From Cantharellus purpuraceus (Eukaryota; Basidiomycota; Agaricomycetes; Cantharellales; Hydnaceae): DNA of 64,000 nucleotides. Location of the stretch: assembly GCA_025174535.1 (NCBI GenBank), contig JALBUN010000023.1:2046001-2110000 (forward strand). Reading direction: 5' to 3'. The translations under genes and the position numbers were made by a program. A model generated the notes under the pieces. It did not search any database, had not been told where the DNA came from, and saw only the letters and a program-made list of their open reading frames with translations. The number at the start of each line of letters is the position of its first letter. Within the stretch, counting starts at the first letter, position 1. Shown piece by piece: positions 21,300 to 31,584 of the stretch.

Positions 21300-22720
21300 A
21301 TGTCCAAGGCGGGAGGCTGGCTGCGCGGGTCCTCAAAGCGGGGAGGGACGTCTTCGGCACTTACAGCTCGCCCGGTTGCAAGTGGCATCCCTCAGTCGCA
21401 TGTGCAGAGTACTTCCTCTACCGTTTACGGTGGAGGTGTCAAGGATCCCAGTGGCAAGACAGCAGAGTTCTCTGTGCGTCATATTTGCCTCGTTTCTCAC
21501 AGCAATATCATACCCTTTTATTAGTCTATGGATGACCAATGTCCTGTGTGCAAGAGTGACCGGTACTTGAACCCCAAGCTCCGTCTCCTCGTCAGTTCCA
21601 CCTGTTATCACAAAATGTACCGTCATCTCGTTTTTATACCATGAATCTCAACATCGTTTGTTCTGCTTGTCAGGTGTGAATCGTGCATTGACCGGCTGTT
21701 CACGCTAGGACCCGCACCTTGCCCAATTTGTACAAAGGTGCTGCGTAAACTAGCTTTCATCCCTCAAACGTTTGAGGACCTCGTTGTAGAGAAGGAGGTT
21801 GCTGTTCGTCGGAAAGTTTCCAAGGAGTGAGCCTGTACAACATTCGATTCTGGTTTGTGAAATCCTTATGCGATCACTAGATTCAACAAACGGCGTGAAG
21901 ATTTTGCGGATCTCCACTCTTATAATGATTATCTAGAGATGGTGGAGGACATCAGTACGTTGCTTGCCCTTCCCCAAATATCTGACATCATTTCATTTGT
22001 TATCTCAGCCTTCAACCTCATCAACGAGATCGACGTACCCGCGACAGAAGCTCGAATAGCTGCCTACCGCGCCGAAAATGCCGCCCTGATCCAACTTAAC
22101 ATTCAGCGCGAGAAACTGGATGCGCAAGAACTGCAAGAAGAGGAAGAGCGTGATCGTCGAGAGCGCGAAGAACGCATGCGTGATCTCAGGCGTGAGGAAG
22201 AGGAGGAGCGCCAGGAACGCGACAAGGAGCGGCGTGCTATTATAGATAGTTTGGTGTGTATAAGCACTTTGCTCACCGCATTCCTCCTGTGTTATTCTTT
22301 CCAACTCTGCGTATACAGGAATCAGCCAAGGAAGGCTCCGCTGCGCGCGTCATTGCAAAAACGCGCGCCGAGGCTCTCAAGCGCAATGCAGCTCGCGCCG
22401 CCGCCTCGTCCTCCGCCCCAGCATCTCAGTCAAAGCTGCTCCGCAGCCGAGCAGCTATCGCGAGCATCGTTCCTGACGTTCCACATGAGCCCCTTACTGA
22501 CGATTGGTATGCGTACGACGACCTGTTTGTTCTGCAGACATCCTACAATGACCCATTGAGCGAGGCCGTGCGTGCTGGTCGTGAAGGGTTGATGCGTGCT
22601 GGAGGATACCGTGTGGAGGAGGCGTGGGAGCGAGCGATTAGGATGGCGGTTGCGGGACTCGAGATCGCGCCCTTAGAGGGCACTGCAGTAACGGATGTGA
22701 TGGTGACTTCAGCCTTATAG
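21300..22720 (+). CDS. TFB3: TFIIH/CAK assembly factor TFB3 (MAT1)
   Basis: RING-finger subunit that links the CDK7-cyclin H kinase to TFIIH in RNA polymerase II initiation and repair. Exons: 21300-21473, 21525-21616, 21674-21826, 21881-21954, 22009-22253, 22319-22720, all with GT..AG introns and in phase. The C3HC4 RING runs from CPVCKSDRYL through YHKMCESC to CPICTKVLRK. Family signatures FEDLVVEKEV, FNKRREDF and YNDYLE follow, then a coiled coil rich in Glu/Arg and a C-terminal anchoring region. From the conserved MDDQC start at 21528 the protein has 320 residues, the usual family size. The upstream exon from 21300 adds 59 residues in phase across a 51-bp intron; this extension is less certain. 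Confidence 0.9.
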
Positions 22721-22991
22721 GGCGCATACAGATGATGCATTGTGTTTGTGTGTGCATAGAATATTACAGGATAACTCCCCCGCCGTATATCATACTAGAA
22801 TTGTAAAAATGTGTAGGTCGAAACGTGGTTGTGCATTAAAACTAGACATATGAGCATGGATTAAAAGAGGAAGGAAACGTTGAGAGGGAATTGAGATGCG
22901 AGCACGCCAAAAACAAGCAAACAAACAAAAAAAAACGAGGATTGAAAGCGGATGAATGATCAACAACGATTTGAAGGCCTCATGCGAAACC

Positions 22992-24771
22992 TCAAGGGAC
23001 ATTGGGCCAAATACCCTCCTCTTTGAAGCTGTCAATCATCCCCTTGATGGTTTCCACGCCAAACTGGGGGTGTCTAAGCTCGTATCCAAGCACACGTTGG
23101 AGCTTACCACCCTTAAATGCGAAGGATCGTTTCTCGAGCATGAACTCTTCCATATACGGGCTAAGAGGTGTGTTTGGTACTGGCGGATTTGATTTGGTGA
23201 TCACTTGGGTCCATGCCTCGATATGGGTCTCATTGATCTCCTCTAAGGCATCCTCCATCTTCATCTGCAGGAACACATGAGAGGAGAGCTTTGTAAAGCG
23301 CTATATCTAGACCCACTTGAGCTAACGTATTGTGCAGTAACCCATGGAAACTAGTCTTGATACCAAACGTCTCTCCCATTACAGTGCTAAGAGTCTGGAG
23401 GGTAGTGTCCGAATCATCAACCTGTGCCAGTATGTCATGACACTAAATATCAATTTTCAGATGGATGATATTGTAATGACTGACCAAGTTAAAAAAAGGG
23501 GCGGTGACCTTGGCCTTGGGGTCTGGGGATCCCCTGACTGCCTGACACTTCACCTTGTCGTTGGCAAAGTATATGTTCTCTCCCGCAACCTTATCCGCCT
23601 CCTGGCGCCCAATCTTTGATACCCACTCAGCAGCCGCCCAGCTCGCAGCGGCCACGTCCTCGACATGAATTGTGTTATGGCGAACGCCTAGGTATGAGAT
23701 CAGTAAGGAATGGGATGAATAAGGTTAATAGTGAAACCTGGAGACCATCTAGAAACGGTGTCAGATACTGTTGGGTGATCGGATGCAATGACATACAAGC
23801 TCTTGAATTCCTGATCCAACTCGCGATATACGGGTCCGAACAACATGACACGCGTCACTAGTCATGTGAATAAGAGGCATGAAAAGTAATAGTAGTCAGA
23901 ATCCATGCCTAGTCCTGATATAACCCAGGGGCCATACACAAGCCCAGGCCTGATAATAACGAGGTTTAAGCTGCGAACGTTGCGCGTTAGTTCGATTAAC
24001 CCTCTATTCCAGAAATGAGAAGCACTCTTCGAAATTGGCCAATATGCGCAAAGCTTCGTGGTACCACGTTCCGGCGGGGTCTGATGGCTTGATGACGTCG
24101 CCTTCAGGATGCGCCGTCTTCTCCAACGAAGTCTGATAAAAGGGTGCCGTAATGCGCACGTACGCTTTCACCTTGCGTTTACTAGCTTCTCGGCCAATAA
24201 GATAGGCAGGTAATGCTGTTTGCTCGATGTGCATATCGACTGGTCTAGAGATATGTATCTCCCCCGTCATATCAAATACATAGCTGAAAGGTTCCACACC
24301 CTCTGGTGGATTGAATGACTTGGACACCCGATCTAAACAACAAAAAGTCTTAACAACCAAGAACGACACAAATGAACCTCTTACTTTCAATCGTGAGATT
24401 AGCTTGCTGATAGTCAGCAATCGGTCGGGCAAGCAATTTCGGAAACCTCGGGCCAATGTATCTACATACACAAGAGATTGAGAGTGTGCCACGTGTGTAT
24501 ACGCCCGCACGCACGTAGTTGGCGGTGCCACCGAGTACTTGTCTACGAACCGGATGTACTATATTGGAGATGAGGGATCGAGCAATATCCAAATATCAAC
24601 GGCAACACACCGATACAAGTGGCTCTGAGCCCTCCGGGCACAGATAGTCGCCTAACGCTCTTGCGGCCATATGTAGGCCACCTGACAAGCAGACGGTCTA
24701 ATGAGTGGCTACATGAATGTGAAGGAGCAAGGAGACAGACCGAAGACGATGACACTGGGTTTGGAAGACAT
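22992..24771 (-). CDS. NAD-binding (Rossmann-fold) epimerase/dehydratase-like protein
   Basis: Extended short-chain dehydrogenase-type protein of the fungal NAD-dependent epimerase group; substrate unknown. It starts MSSKPSVIVFG at 24771; exon 1 is 24741-24771. Several exons follow: a beta-strand stretch RFVDKY, FSYVFDMTGEIHIS near 24270, a large exon around 24010-24330, NLVIIRPGLVYGP near 23960 (typical of the epimerase fold), HVEDVAAASW near 23650, and a last exon ending KEEGIWPNVP at 22992. The glycine-rich nucleotide loop at the N-terminus is weakly conserved (VFGGG), and no SYK-type triad was located with confidence. About eight exons. Convergent with TFB3 (3' ends 271 bp apart). Exon edges were judged by eye. 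Confidence 0.75.
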
Positions 24772-25341
24772 TGTGAATATCAAGGAGTGTGAGATAGGAA
24801 AAGGAGGCGGAAGAATGAGAAACGGATGTTGTGCTTGAGGAAGGAAAGGAGGGAGAATGATACAGAGTGAGAGCTACTATTGAAGTCCTACGGAGTTAGT
24901 AGCTCAGCTGACTAAGGGCCATTCATAAGCAAACTCGGCCCCGCACAGGCAGAAACAGGAGGCGGCGCGTACTGTTTCCGGCTACGCATTGAAACAAGGT
25001 TGATATCCATCTTCCAATGCTGTTGCGGCACCCAGAATATTGATCAAACCTACCCTGTTGTTAATGAGTTTGTTCATGAACAACTCTAATAACCAGTACC
25101 TCTCTCTACTGTCATAGACACTCTTGGGGGTGTCCGGCGCAATGCTTACCATGTCCGATAAAACTCATAATCATAGACTACGACAACTCGGCCCTGGTGA
25201 GCGGGTATGTGTATGCCATGTACAGGATTCACTTCTGGGTATTGCATGTAGGATAACACAACATACCCACTCTTCGAAGTTAAACATTCCAAAACCCAGC
25301 GAATGAGATGCAAACTTGTACTAGCCTTGGACATATATACC
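24772..25341. other. Intergenic region between two minus-strand genes
   Basis: No gene recognised. The purine-rich stretch 24772-24870 probably holds the promoter of the epimerase-like gene; the remainder would be the 3' region of the dehydrogenase gene. Short open frames here lack family features. Confidence 0.4.
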
Positions 25342-26550
25342 TCACTGGACGGCAACTTCCTTGCCCTCCTTAGCTGCACGCTCGAGGTACTTGTACACGG
25401 AAGAAAAATCTTTCGTTGCCAAATCTTGATGATGCTGCACTAATGTCGCATATATGTGCTCTGCCGCTTTGGCCAATGGCAACGGGCTCCCAGTCGACGC
25501 TCCAACCCGCGTAGCAAGGCCCATGTCCTGAACGAAGCATAATAATGTATCAACACCACTAAATGGAGCAGGTTTTTACCTTGAGCATCAGAGCAGTTTG
25601 AAAGCCCCCTTCATAGTCACGCTCGCAAGGTGGAGCTTTGTCAGGAAGAGAGCCTGGAACTGGATTATTGACAGATGAGGCCCAGCACCCCCCTGTTGAG
25701 CTATTGATCACGCGAGACAGTGTTCTAGGATCGAGGCCAAGCTTCTGACCCAAGAGCATAGCCTCGGCCACTACGATCTGTTCGACACCTAGCACAAGGT
25801 TATTGCAGATTTTGGCGACGAGTCCAGCACCGGATGCGCCACAGTGAAAAATGCGACTTCCCATCAACTGCAGAATGGGCAAGACACGTGCGAATTCACT
25901 ACTAGTGCCGCCAACGAGAAACGAGAGTGTGCCAGCTTTGGCACCCGTTACGCCTAAATGATGGTGTGAGGTGAACGGCATGGTGAGCAAGTGCAAAAGC
26001 TCACCGCCAGAAACAGGGGCATCAACCATATCAGCACCAAGTTCCTTAACCTCTGAGGCGATTTCCCTGGCTACCTCCACGTCTAGTGTTGTGGAATCGA
26101 TACAAAGTGTAGAGGCCGCAGCATCGTTGGAAAGACTTCGAAGTGCTGAAAGGATGCCTGAAGACCCCTGGTAGGCTTCCCTGACTTGTGGTGATGAAGG
26201 TAGCATTGTCAAAAACGTCTCTGATGCGATAGTAACACTAGTAGAACACAAAACATAAATGAGCGTGCTTAAGTCATTGTACGTTTCATTCACTCTGCAG
26301 GGGTAGCAGCGACAGAGACGTCTATCCCAGGATAGGTCTCACCAAACGTCTTTGCGAATGCTGTTGCACGCGCTTGATCCACGTCGCAGACCACAAAGCC
26401 GTGCAGGTCGCCTGAATTCTCCAGAACACGTTTCGAAATGCAGTTCGCGGCCATGAAATGGCCCATTTTCCCAAGGCCGATAAATCCCACCGTGTGATGG
26501 CGCAATAAATGCTGATCAAGAGACTGGAGGCATCGAGCGGATACTCTCAT
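25342..26550 (-). CDS. 3-hydroxyisobutyrate dehydrogenase (beta-hydroxyacid dehydrogenase), mitochondrial
   Basis: NAD-dependent oxidation of 3-hydroxyisobutyrate to methylmalonate semialdehyde in valine breakdown. The first exon (from 26550) has a short basic leader (MRVSARCLQSL), then the Rossmann motif VGFIGLGKMG. Exon 2 resumes after an intron at about 26234-26289 with ETFLTMLPSS, then the family signature DAPVSGG, with an intron at about 25955-26010. GASGAGLVAKICNN carries the catalytic Lys and Asn; the C-terminal helical domain has GLDPRTLSRVINSSTG. The last exon (25342-25524) ends KEGKEVAVQ. The length and motif order are normal. A single-gene unit on the minus strand upstream of the epimerase-like gene. 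Confidence 0.9.
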
Positions 26551-27170
26551 CTTGTCGAAAGGGAGCGTGACAAAGCGAGCAGCACGTGATCAGCACGTGA
26601 TTACGATGATATTCATCTGATCTCTGTCGGTCGTGCGTGAGGGGCTAGCAAGAATATATTTGCGTCGCCACCGCTCTTTTGCGCGACCGGGTGCGGGCTG
26701 TGCTCAAGCCGGCGGAAGCTAGTTACATATCCGAGAAAAAAGGAAGAGAGAGAAACTAAGAAAGAAAGTTAGGGGAAAGTGGAAGGGTGGGGGTGTGAAA
26801 TAGACGAGCGGTCAAAAGTATGTAGCTTTGAGCGCGGGTTGCAAGAAAGAATTGCGGGGTGTAAAGAGACGAGGATATACGGTATATATATTGTAACATT
26901 GGAATGGTCCGTGTGCGGAGTGGGGGAGATAGTGTGGCACTAAGCTCTGAACGTCAGGGTCACGTGCCTCCTCCAGAGAAGCCGAACATCGCTTTGTTCG
27001 ACCCAACTAGAATATTCCAATATTCCAGTAACAGAATTCAGTATGGTATCCTTATTAGATCAGATGTGCCAACGGAGACAGTTTATTTCCGCGATAATGC
27101 GGCAGATATACGACGTGACAGAGTCGTTCGAAGAGCATAAGACGGAAAGAGAGAACACAGACCCTGTGTT
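26551..27170. other. Intergenic region, promoter side of the dehydrogenase gene
   Basis: No coding family recognised. There is a purine-rich stretch at 26730-26800 and two CACGTG-type words (26584-26600). Open frames up to 78 codons look random. Confidence 0.35.
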
Positions 27171-28345
27171 TTAAAAGATCTGGCTAATATTATCAGTGCC
27201 ACCAGGACGTTCCCGGACCCTTGAACAAATGTCATTATGGAAAATTATATTTAGATGATCAAACAGTAAACTAACCTGCGCGTCGGCTTGAATGCTTCGG
27301 CTTCGGCTTCGACGTGGTCATCCCAAAGATTCGCCATGCTACTAGGACCACCTGGGCCGGTCCTCACACGTCTGAAAACCGTAGTCAACACATAGCAGCA
27401 TCTCACGCGCGTCGAGCGAACCTGCTAGGCTTAAATGCCGGATTGGAAGATGGTTCGTCCGTTTCTTCAGACTTTTCTTCGGAAGGCTCCGTCTTATCGG
27501 CGACTGAAAGGGATTGCACATCCTGCTACCTTGCCACTTAATATGTTTTCAGCAGAAGGGGTGTGATAGAGACCTTGGATAAGGGTTCGAAAGGCTCGTC
27601 TGAACCGTCCCCCAAGATGAAGGTCTGTTCGCCTCCAGGAACAGTACGTACGCGACGCGAAGGCTTGAAATCATCGCTCGTTGTAGACAAGGACCCTAAT
27701 GGTTATGTAGATCATATGTTTAGACGTCCAGGTTCATGACATACCTTGTTGGGAAGCCTTAGATACACCAGGGACCGCGGCCTCTCCGCCATCTTCCAAG
27801 TGGCCAAAGTCGGCATAACCTTTATGTTGGTTCTAATAGTGAATATCGACTCCAAATAACAAAAATGAGGAATCACGGGGTAGCTTAGCAATATTTTGAA
27901 GGTTTGGATCAACACTAGTTCCTGTGTATCTATGCAGATGCATCCTTCATGTTTCGTGTGGTCATGCAACAAGTGATTATTTAATCACCTCAGAAACTCG
28001 ATCAGGGTGCGCTTGGTGAAAACGATACGCGTGAAGTCCCAGTCGAGAGTACCTTTATGGAGAATAAGAGGGCGGAACAGTCCTATGAAACGCGTAGAAA
28101 CACGAACCGAGTTTCAAAGGCCATTCCTGCACGCGCTGGCATCAGCCTCGTAGTGGAAACCGTCGGATATTGTCTGTCGCACCTTTTCAGAACCTTCTTT
28201 GAACGTATCGAGGGGGGTGAATCTGAAGCAAACGTCAAGAAGGGGCTTGAAGTAGAATCCAAGGTTCATACGTTGAAGGCATAGTGGTCAAGAGAACAGG
28301 CCTAGCAACGCGTCTATTGGCGCCCACAAAGCCATGTGACGCCAT
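27171..28345 (-). CDS. Conserved-type protein with three K-P-x-R-R-V-R-x-x-P-G-G repeats
   Basis: Function unknown. After removal of short introns the minus strand encodes three copies of FKP[ST]RRVRxxPGG, in exons near 27640, 27440 and 27300-27200, separated by acidic or polar linkers; the last copy leads to TDNISQIF and stop at 27171. In copies 2 and 3 an intron splits the second Arg codon at the same place (AG|A and AG|G). Upstream exons carry YADFGHLEDGGEA and ILGDGSDEPFEP. The R-V-x-x-P-G-G core recalls the animal JPT/HN1 family and plant DUF4057, a resemblance by motif only. The N-terminal exons from ATG 28345 (MASHGFVGANRRVARPV) are tentative. Confidence 0.5.
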
Positions 28346-28480
28346 GACACTCTGGTGGCCCGGGATCAGAGTAGCAGGCTCCCAGCACACATCCGGCGGA
28401 AGTAAGTACGCATGGCACAATAATAAAATATTAAACGAACAACTAACAACTAGTCCACTGCATAATATATAAACTCTTAA

Positions 28481-29691
28481 CTAGAAAACACCGCGAATGA
28501 ACGACTTTTTCCGTTCAGCAAACTTCGACACTTCCTGCCGGGAGTCGATACCAGTAATCTTATCAAGGAAGTTCGCCAACAGTGAGTTTACACTCAGAGC
28601 GTGTGTCCAAGAGAGAAAGTGTGGTCCATCTGCAACAGTATGGAACTCTTTGGGCGCACATGACATCATGTCATATAGTTCTCTTGCGACGTATTCAGGG
28701 CAAGCCACATCGTTTGCTAGAAATGGGTCAGCGACTTGGTGGGAGGACATCCTGGAGAACATCTACCTCCATGGATCACGAGCACCGGACATGTTATCGC
28801 ACACAACAGTTTCGGATCAATCGATGTACGATCCAAAATCGAGGAGAATATTTTCGTCACGAGAAGCTTATTACTTGGCCTGAAAGGGGTTGTTTCTACC
28901 CATTCCTCGATCATACTCTCTTTCAAGCTGAGCATTACGAATTGGTTGAGAGGGAGGTATGCTGGAAGCACTCACGAGCACCCTCATCTTCACCGAAATA
29001 GATCCAATGTAGGCTGTTCACAACGTCTGATGGAAGGCGATCAGAGCCGTCATCCGCAGTTTCATAACATGCATCGCGAAAGAAGCGATACTGTTCCAGG
29101 TTTTCATCCGTCTGAATACTGGCACATTTATTGGGTATCCCAAATGTATAAAAGAACTGACCTCATTCTCAGGAAGCAAACCGCAGAGCAGGAGGCTAGA
29201 TACCCTCTCTATATAAGCGAGAGAAAAGCATCAGGTTACAACGAAGGAAAAGGGACGTTATGCACCTGGAGCTAAAGTCTGCATTACAACGGCAATCTGC
29301 GAGCCTAGACTGCTGGCGAATATATGGGCTTTCGGGATCCCAATCTCACTCATTGCCCATAGCATGTCGTTGGCAACCTGGATAATCGTGACACTTCAAG
29401 TTCGAACGTCAATAACCTGGCCTTTGATTGACATACCTGTTGGAAATCGTAAGGTTTGTCGTCAAGCTCTACCTCCGTCTGTCCGTGGTGGTGGTGATCT
29501 AACGTTACCAAATTATAGCCACGAGCCAAACGCGCGTCTCCGTATTGCTTCGCGAAGAAATGGGAGTCGAAGAACCGAGGATGCAGAAGAACCAAGGTTG
29601 GTTTAGTGGGGTCTATGGTCTCTGAATGGTCTAAACACGAGGGCACCATGTAATGGACACGGACACTGGATGAGACATTGACGAGGGGCAT
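28481..29691 (-). CDS. Alpha/beta-hydrolase fold protein
   Basis: Predicted hydrolase (esterase or epoxide-hydrolase-like); substrate unknown. Start chosen at MPLVNVSSSVRVHYM (29691), because the residues upstream are not family-like. The first exon shows PTLVLLHPRFFDS (strand 3 and oxyanion loop) and NLVTLDHHHHGQT (strand 4). The nucleophile elbow lies in a second exon near 29300: HIFASSLGS, that is S-S-L-G in place of the usual G-x-S-x-G. A cap region follows (NSLHWIYFGE near 29010), then the CPVLVIHGGR strand near 28770 and a final exon with DGPHFLSWTH, whose His is the likely catalytic His. It ends at 28481. Divergent from COQ7. Confidence 0.75.
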
Positions 29692-30190
29692 GCCAATGGG
29701 CGAAAGGTGACGATGAGAATATGCAATGAGGCGAGAACCGGAGCGAGGTGGGATCACTCTTTGCCTGTCCTCTAAATATAGCGGTAAGATGTCAAACATA
29801 CAATGGGCTCTCCTATGATCAATCACTGATTCCTTGGCGAATACACCACTACACCGCGGGCTTAGGGCGAATCACGTATGCCGACCTCTTGCTTGCGGAA
29901 CTGAAGCAATAGGTATCGAAATATGCTGGCTTCCTGCAGTCTAGGCGACAGAGAGCTTAAATTCTATGGCTCCACGGTGCCGAATGACCATGATTGGTGG
30001 GCGCAGAAAGTTGGATCCAGGCAGAGAAGCTTGGGTTCAGTCACAAGACGTCTGTTGCTTAGTACTTGAATGCCGTAGACGTGGACCACGCACTAAGGAT
30101 TGATCTAGACCAGTTGACAGAAGTGAGAGCTTGCAACTGGGTTCGCCACCTAGCTGGGTCCAAAACCCGCGACGCGGTGGTCATACAATC
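29692..30190. other. Shared upstream region of the hydrolase gene and COQ7
   Basis: About 500 bp between divergent starts. No gene or clear TATA box was seen; it presumably holds both promoters. Confidence 0.4.
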
Positions 30191-30977
30191 ATGACCTATG
30201 CTAATCGACACGTCCATGTACTGCTAAGCGACTCTTCACGCTGTCTCTCAACGCGCAGCTGTCCCTCACTGGCATATCTAAGTTCTGGGGATCACAGTGA
30301 CACAGTCTCAATGACGCCCTTTGGCCTCACCGATGAACAACGTGCATCTCTAAACAGCGCACTCCGTGTGGATCAGGCAGGTGAAGTGGCAGCAAACTGG
30401 ATTTATCAAGGACAAATGGCGATTCTTGGTCGCGATCGACAAGTTGGGCCAATAATACAGGTCAGATAGTCACGCCACCGGATTGTCTTCATCAATTGAA
30501 CGGGCTTGTAATGAAGAATATGTGGGACCAAGAGAAGAAGCACCTTATCGTCATGAATAAACTCCAGATGCAACATAATGTTAGACCTACAGTTCTGTGG
30601 GAGGTTGCGAAAGTGGCTGGTTTTGGACTTGGTGCCGTTACTGCACTTATGGGCAAGGAGGCAGCTATGGCGTGTACAGAGGCGGTGGAAACTGTGATTG
30701 GGGAGCACTATGATGAGTGAGCGGTCCTCAGCGTACCCGGTATAGTTAGTGTACTCATTATGAAATCAGTCAGCTGAAGGAGCTTGACTGCCTTCCATCA
30801 TCACATCCAAGCATTCCATTACTTCGCGACGTTATAAAAGAATTCCGTGATGACGAGCTAGAGCATCTTGACACTGCTGTTGCTCATGACGCACAAAGGG
30901 CTCCCGCTCACGCATTGCTCAGTACAGTTGTGGGTGCAGGCTGTAAAGTTGCGATTGAACTGTGCAAACGCTTCTAA
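30191..30977 (+). CDS. COQ7: 5-demethoxyubiquinone hydroxylase, mitochondrial
   Basis: Di-iron monooxygenase for the penultimate step of ubiquinone synthesis at the inner mitochondrial membrane. Exons 30191-30460, 30517-about 30718 and about 30771-30977 are in phase with GT..AG introns. The N-terminus (MTYANRHVHVLLSDSSRCLSTR) is a Ser/Arg-rich targeting leader. Di-iron ligands fall in VDQAGEVAA, DQEKKHL, the VIGEHYDE region and DDELEHLDTA. It ends GAGCKVAIELCKRF, the typical family C-terminus. The hydrophobic segment GFGLGAVTALMG fits membrane association. An upstream in-frame TTG at 30131 is not needed. Confidence 0.95.
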
Positions 30978-31584
30978 CCATTTGAGTAAGCGACAATCTT
31001 ATAGAATAGTACGGTGGAAGCAAGGCTCTCATGCATTCTCGCTCCCGTTACTCGCTGGCGCTGGTGGAGGGTGCCGTAATAATGACTCTCCTTTCCGTTT
31101 GGCTACCCAGTTCCATTTCAGCTATAATTATATTTAGTGAGAAATGTAACTTCTCAGTATTATGGTCTTTCTCACGTCTTGGCGAGCCGCGAACCATCCA
31201 AGCATGCCTGGAATGGCGACCATCAGAATCAGGCCTGTTCGTGTTGCAGACTTTGTGAATCGGAAATTCTTATACATGTCTTCGCGCTGGACGCGTTAAA
31301 GAATGAGTTATTAGATAACGTGACAAACTCATTGTACTTACCATTTGACACCACCGCTCAACAGCGGGGTCATGCTGGTCATATGTTGGAATGGAGTGAA
31401 TATGAAAAATAAAATAAAAGAAGACCGAACCTTGAGGGCATCTAGAGCCCACAAAGTTAGATACAATAATGAGGGTGGCCACTGACAGACTTACAATGTC
31501 CGTCTCCCGCCATGGTGTGCAGAAGCAAATTCTAACTCCGCAGCGAAACCACTCAGCTTGTTACACTTCTACTCTGTCGCTGAC
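30978..31584. other. Intergenic region between COQ7 and the RBM5/10-like gene
   Basis: No gene recognised. Overlapping short open frames on both strands lack any family feature. Confidence 0.4.

Noticed and set aside
21939..22559. 206-aa frame as an independent gene
   Set aside because: Its central part is exon 4 of TFB3; the rest reads through introns.
24890..24960. tRNA-like words (GTAGCTCAGCTGACTAAGG)
   Set aside because: No acceptor stem or T-arm could be formed around them.
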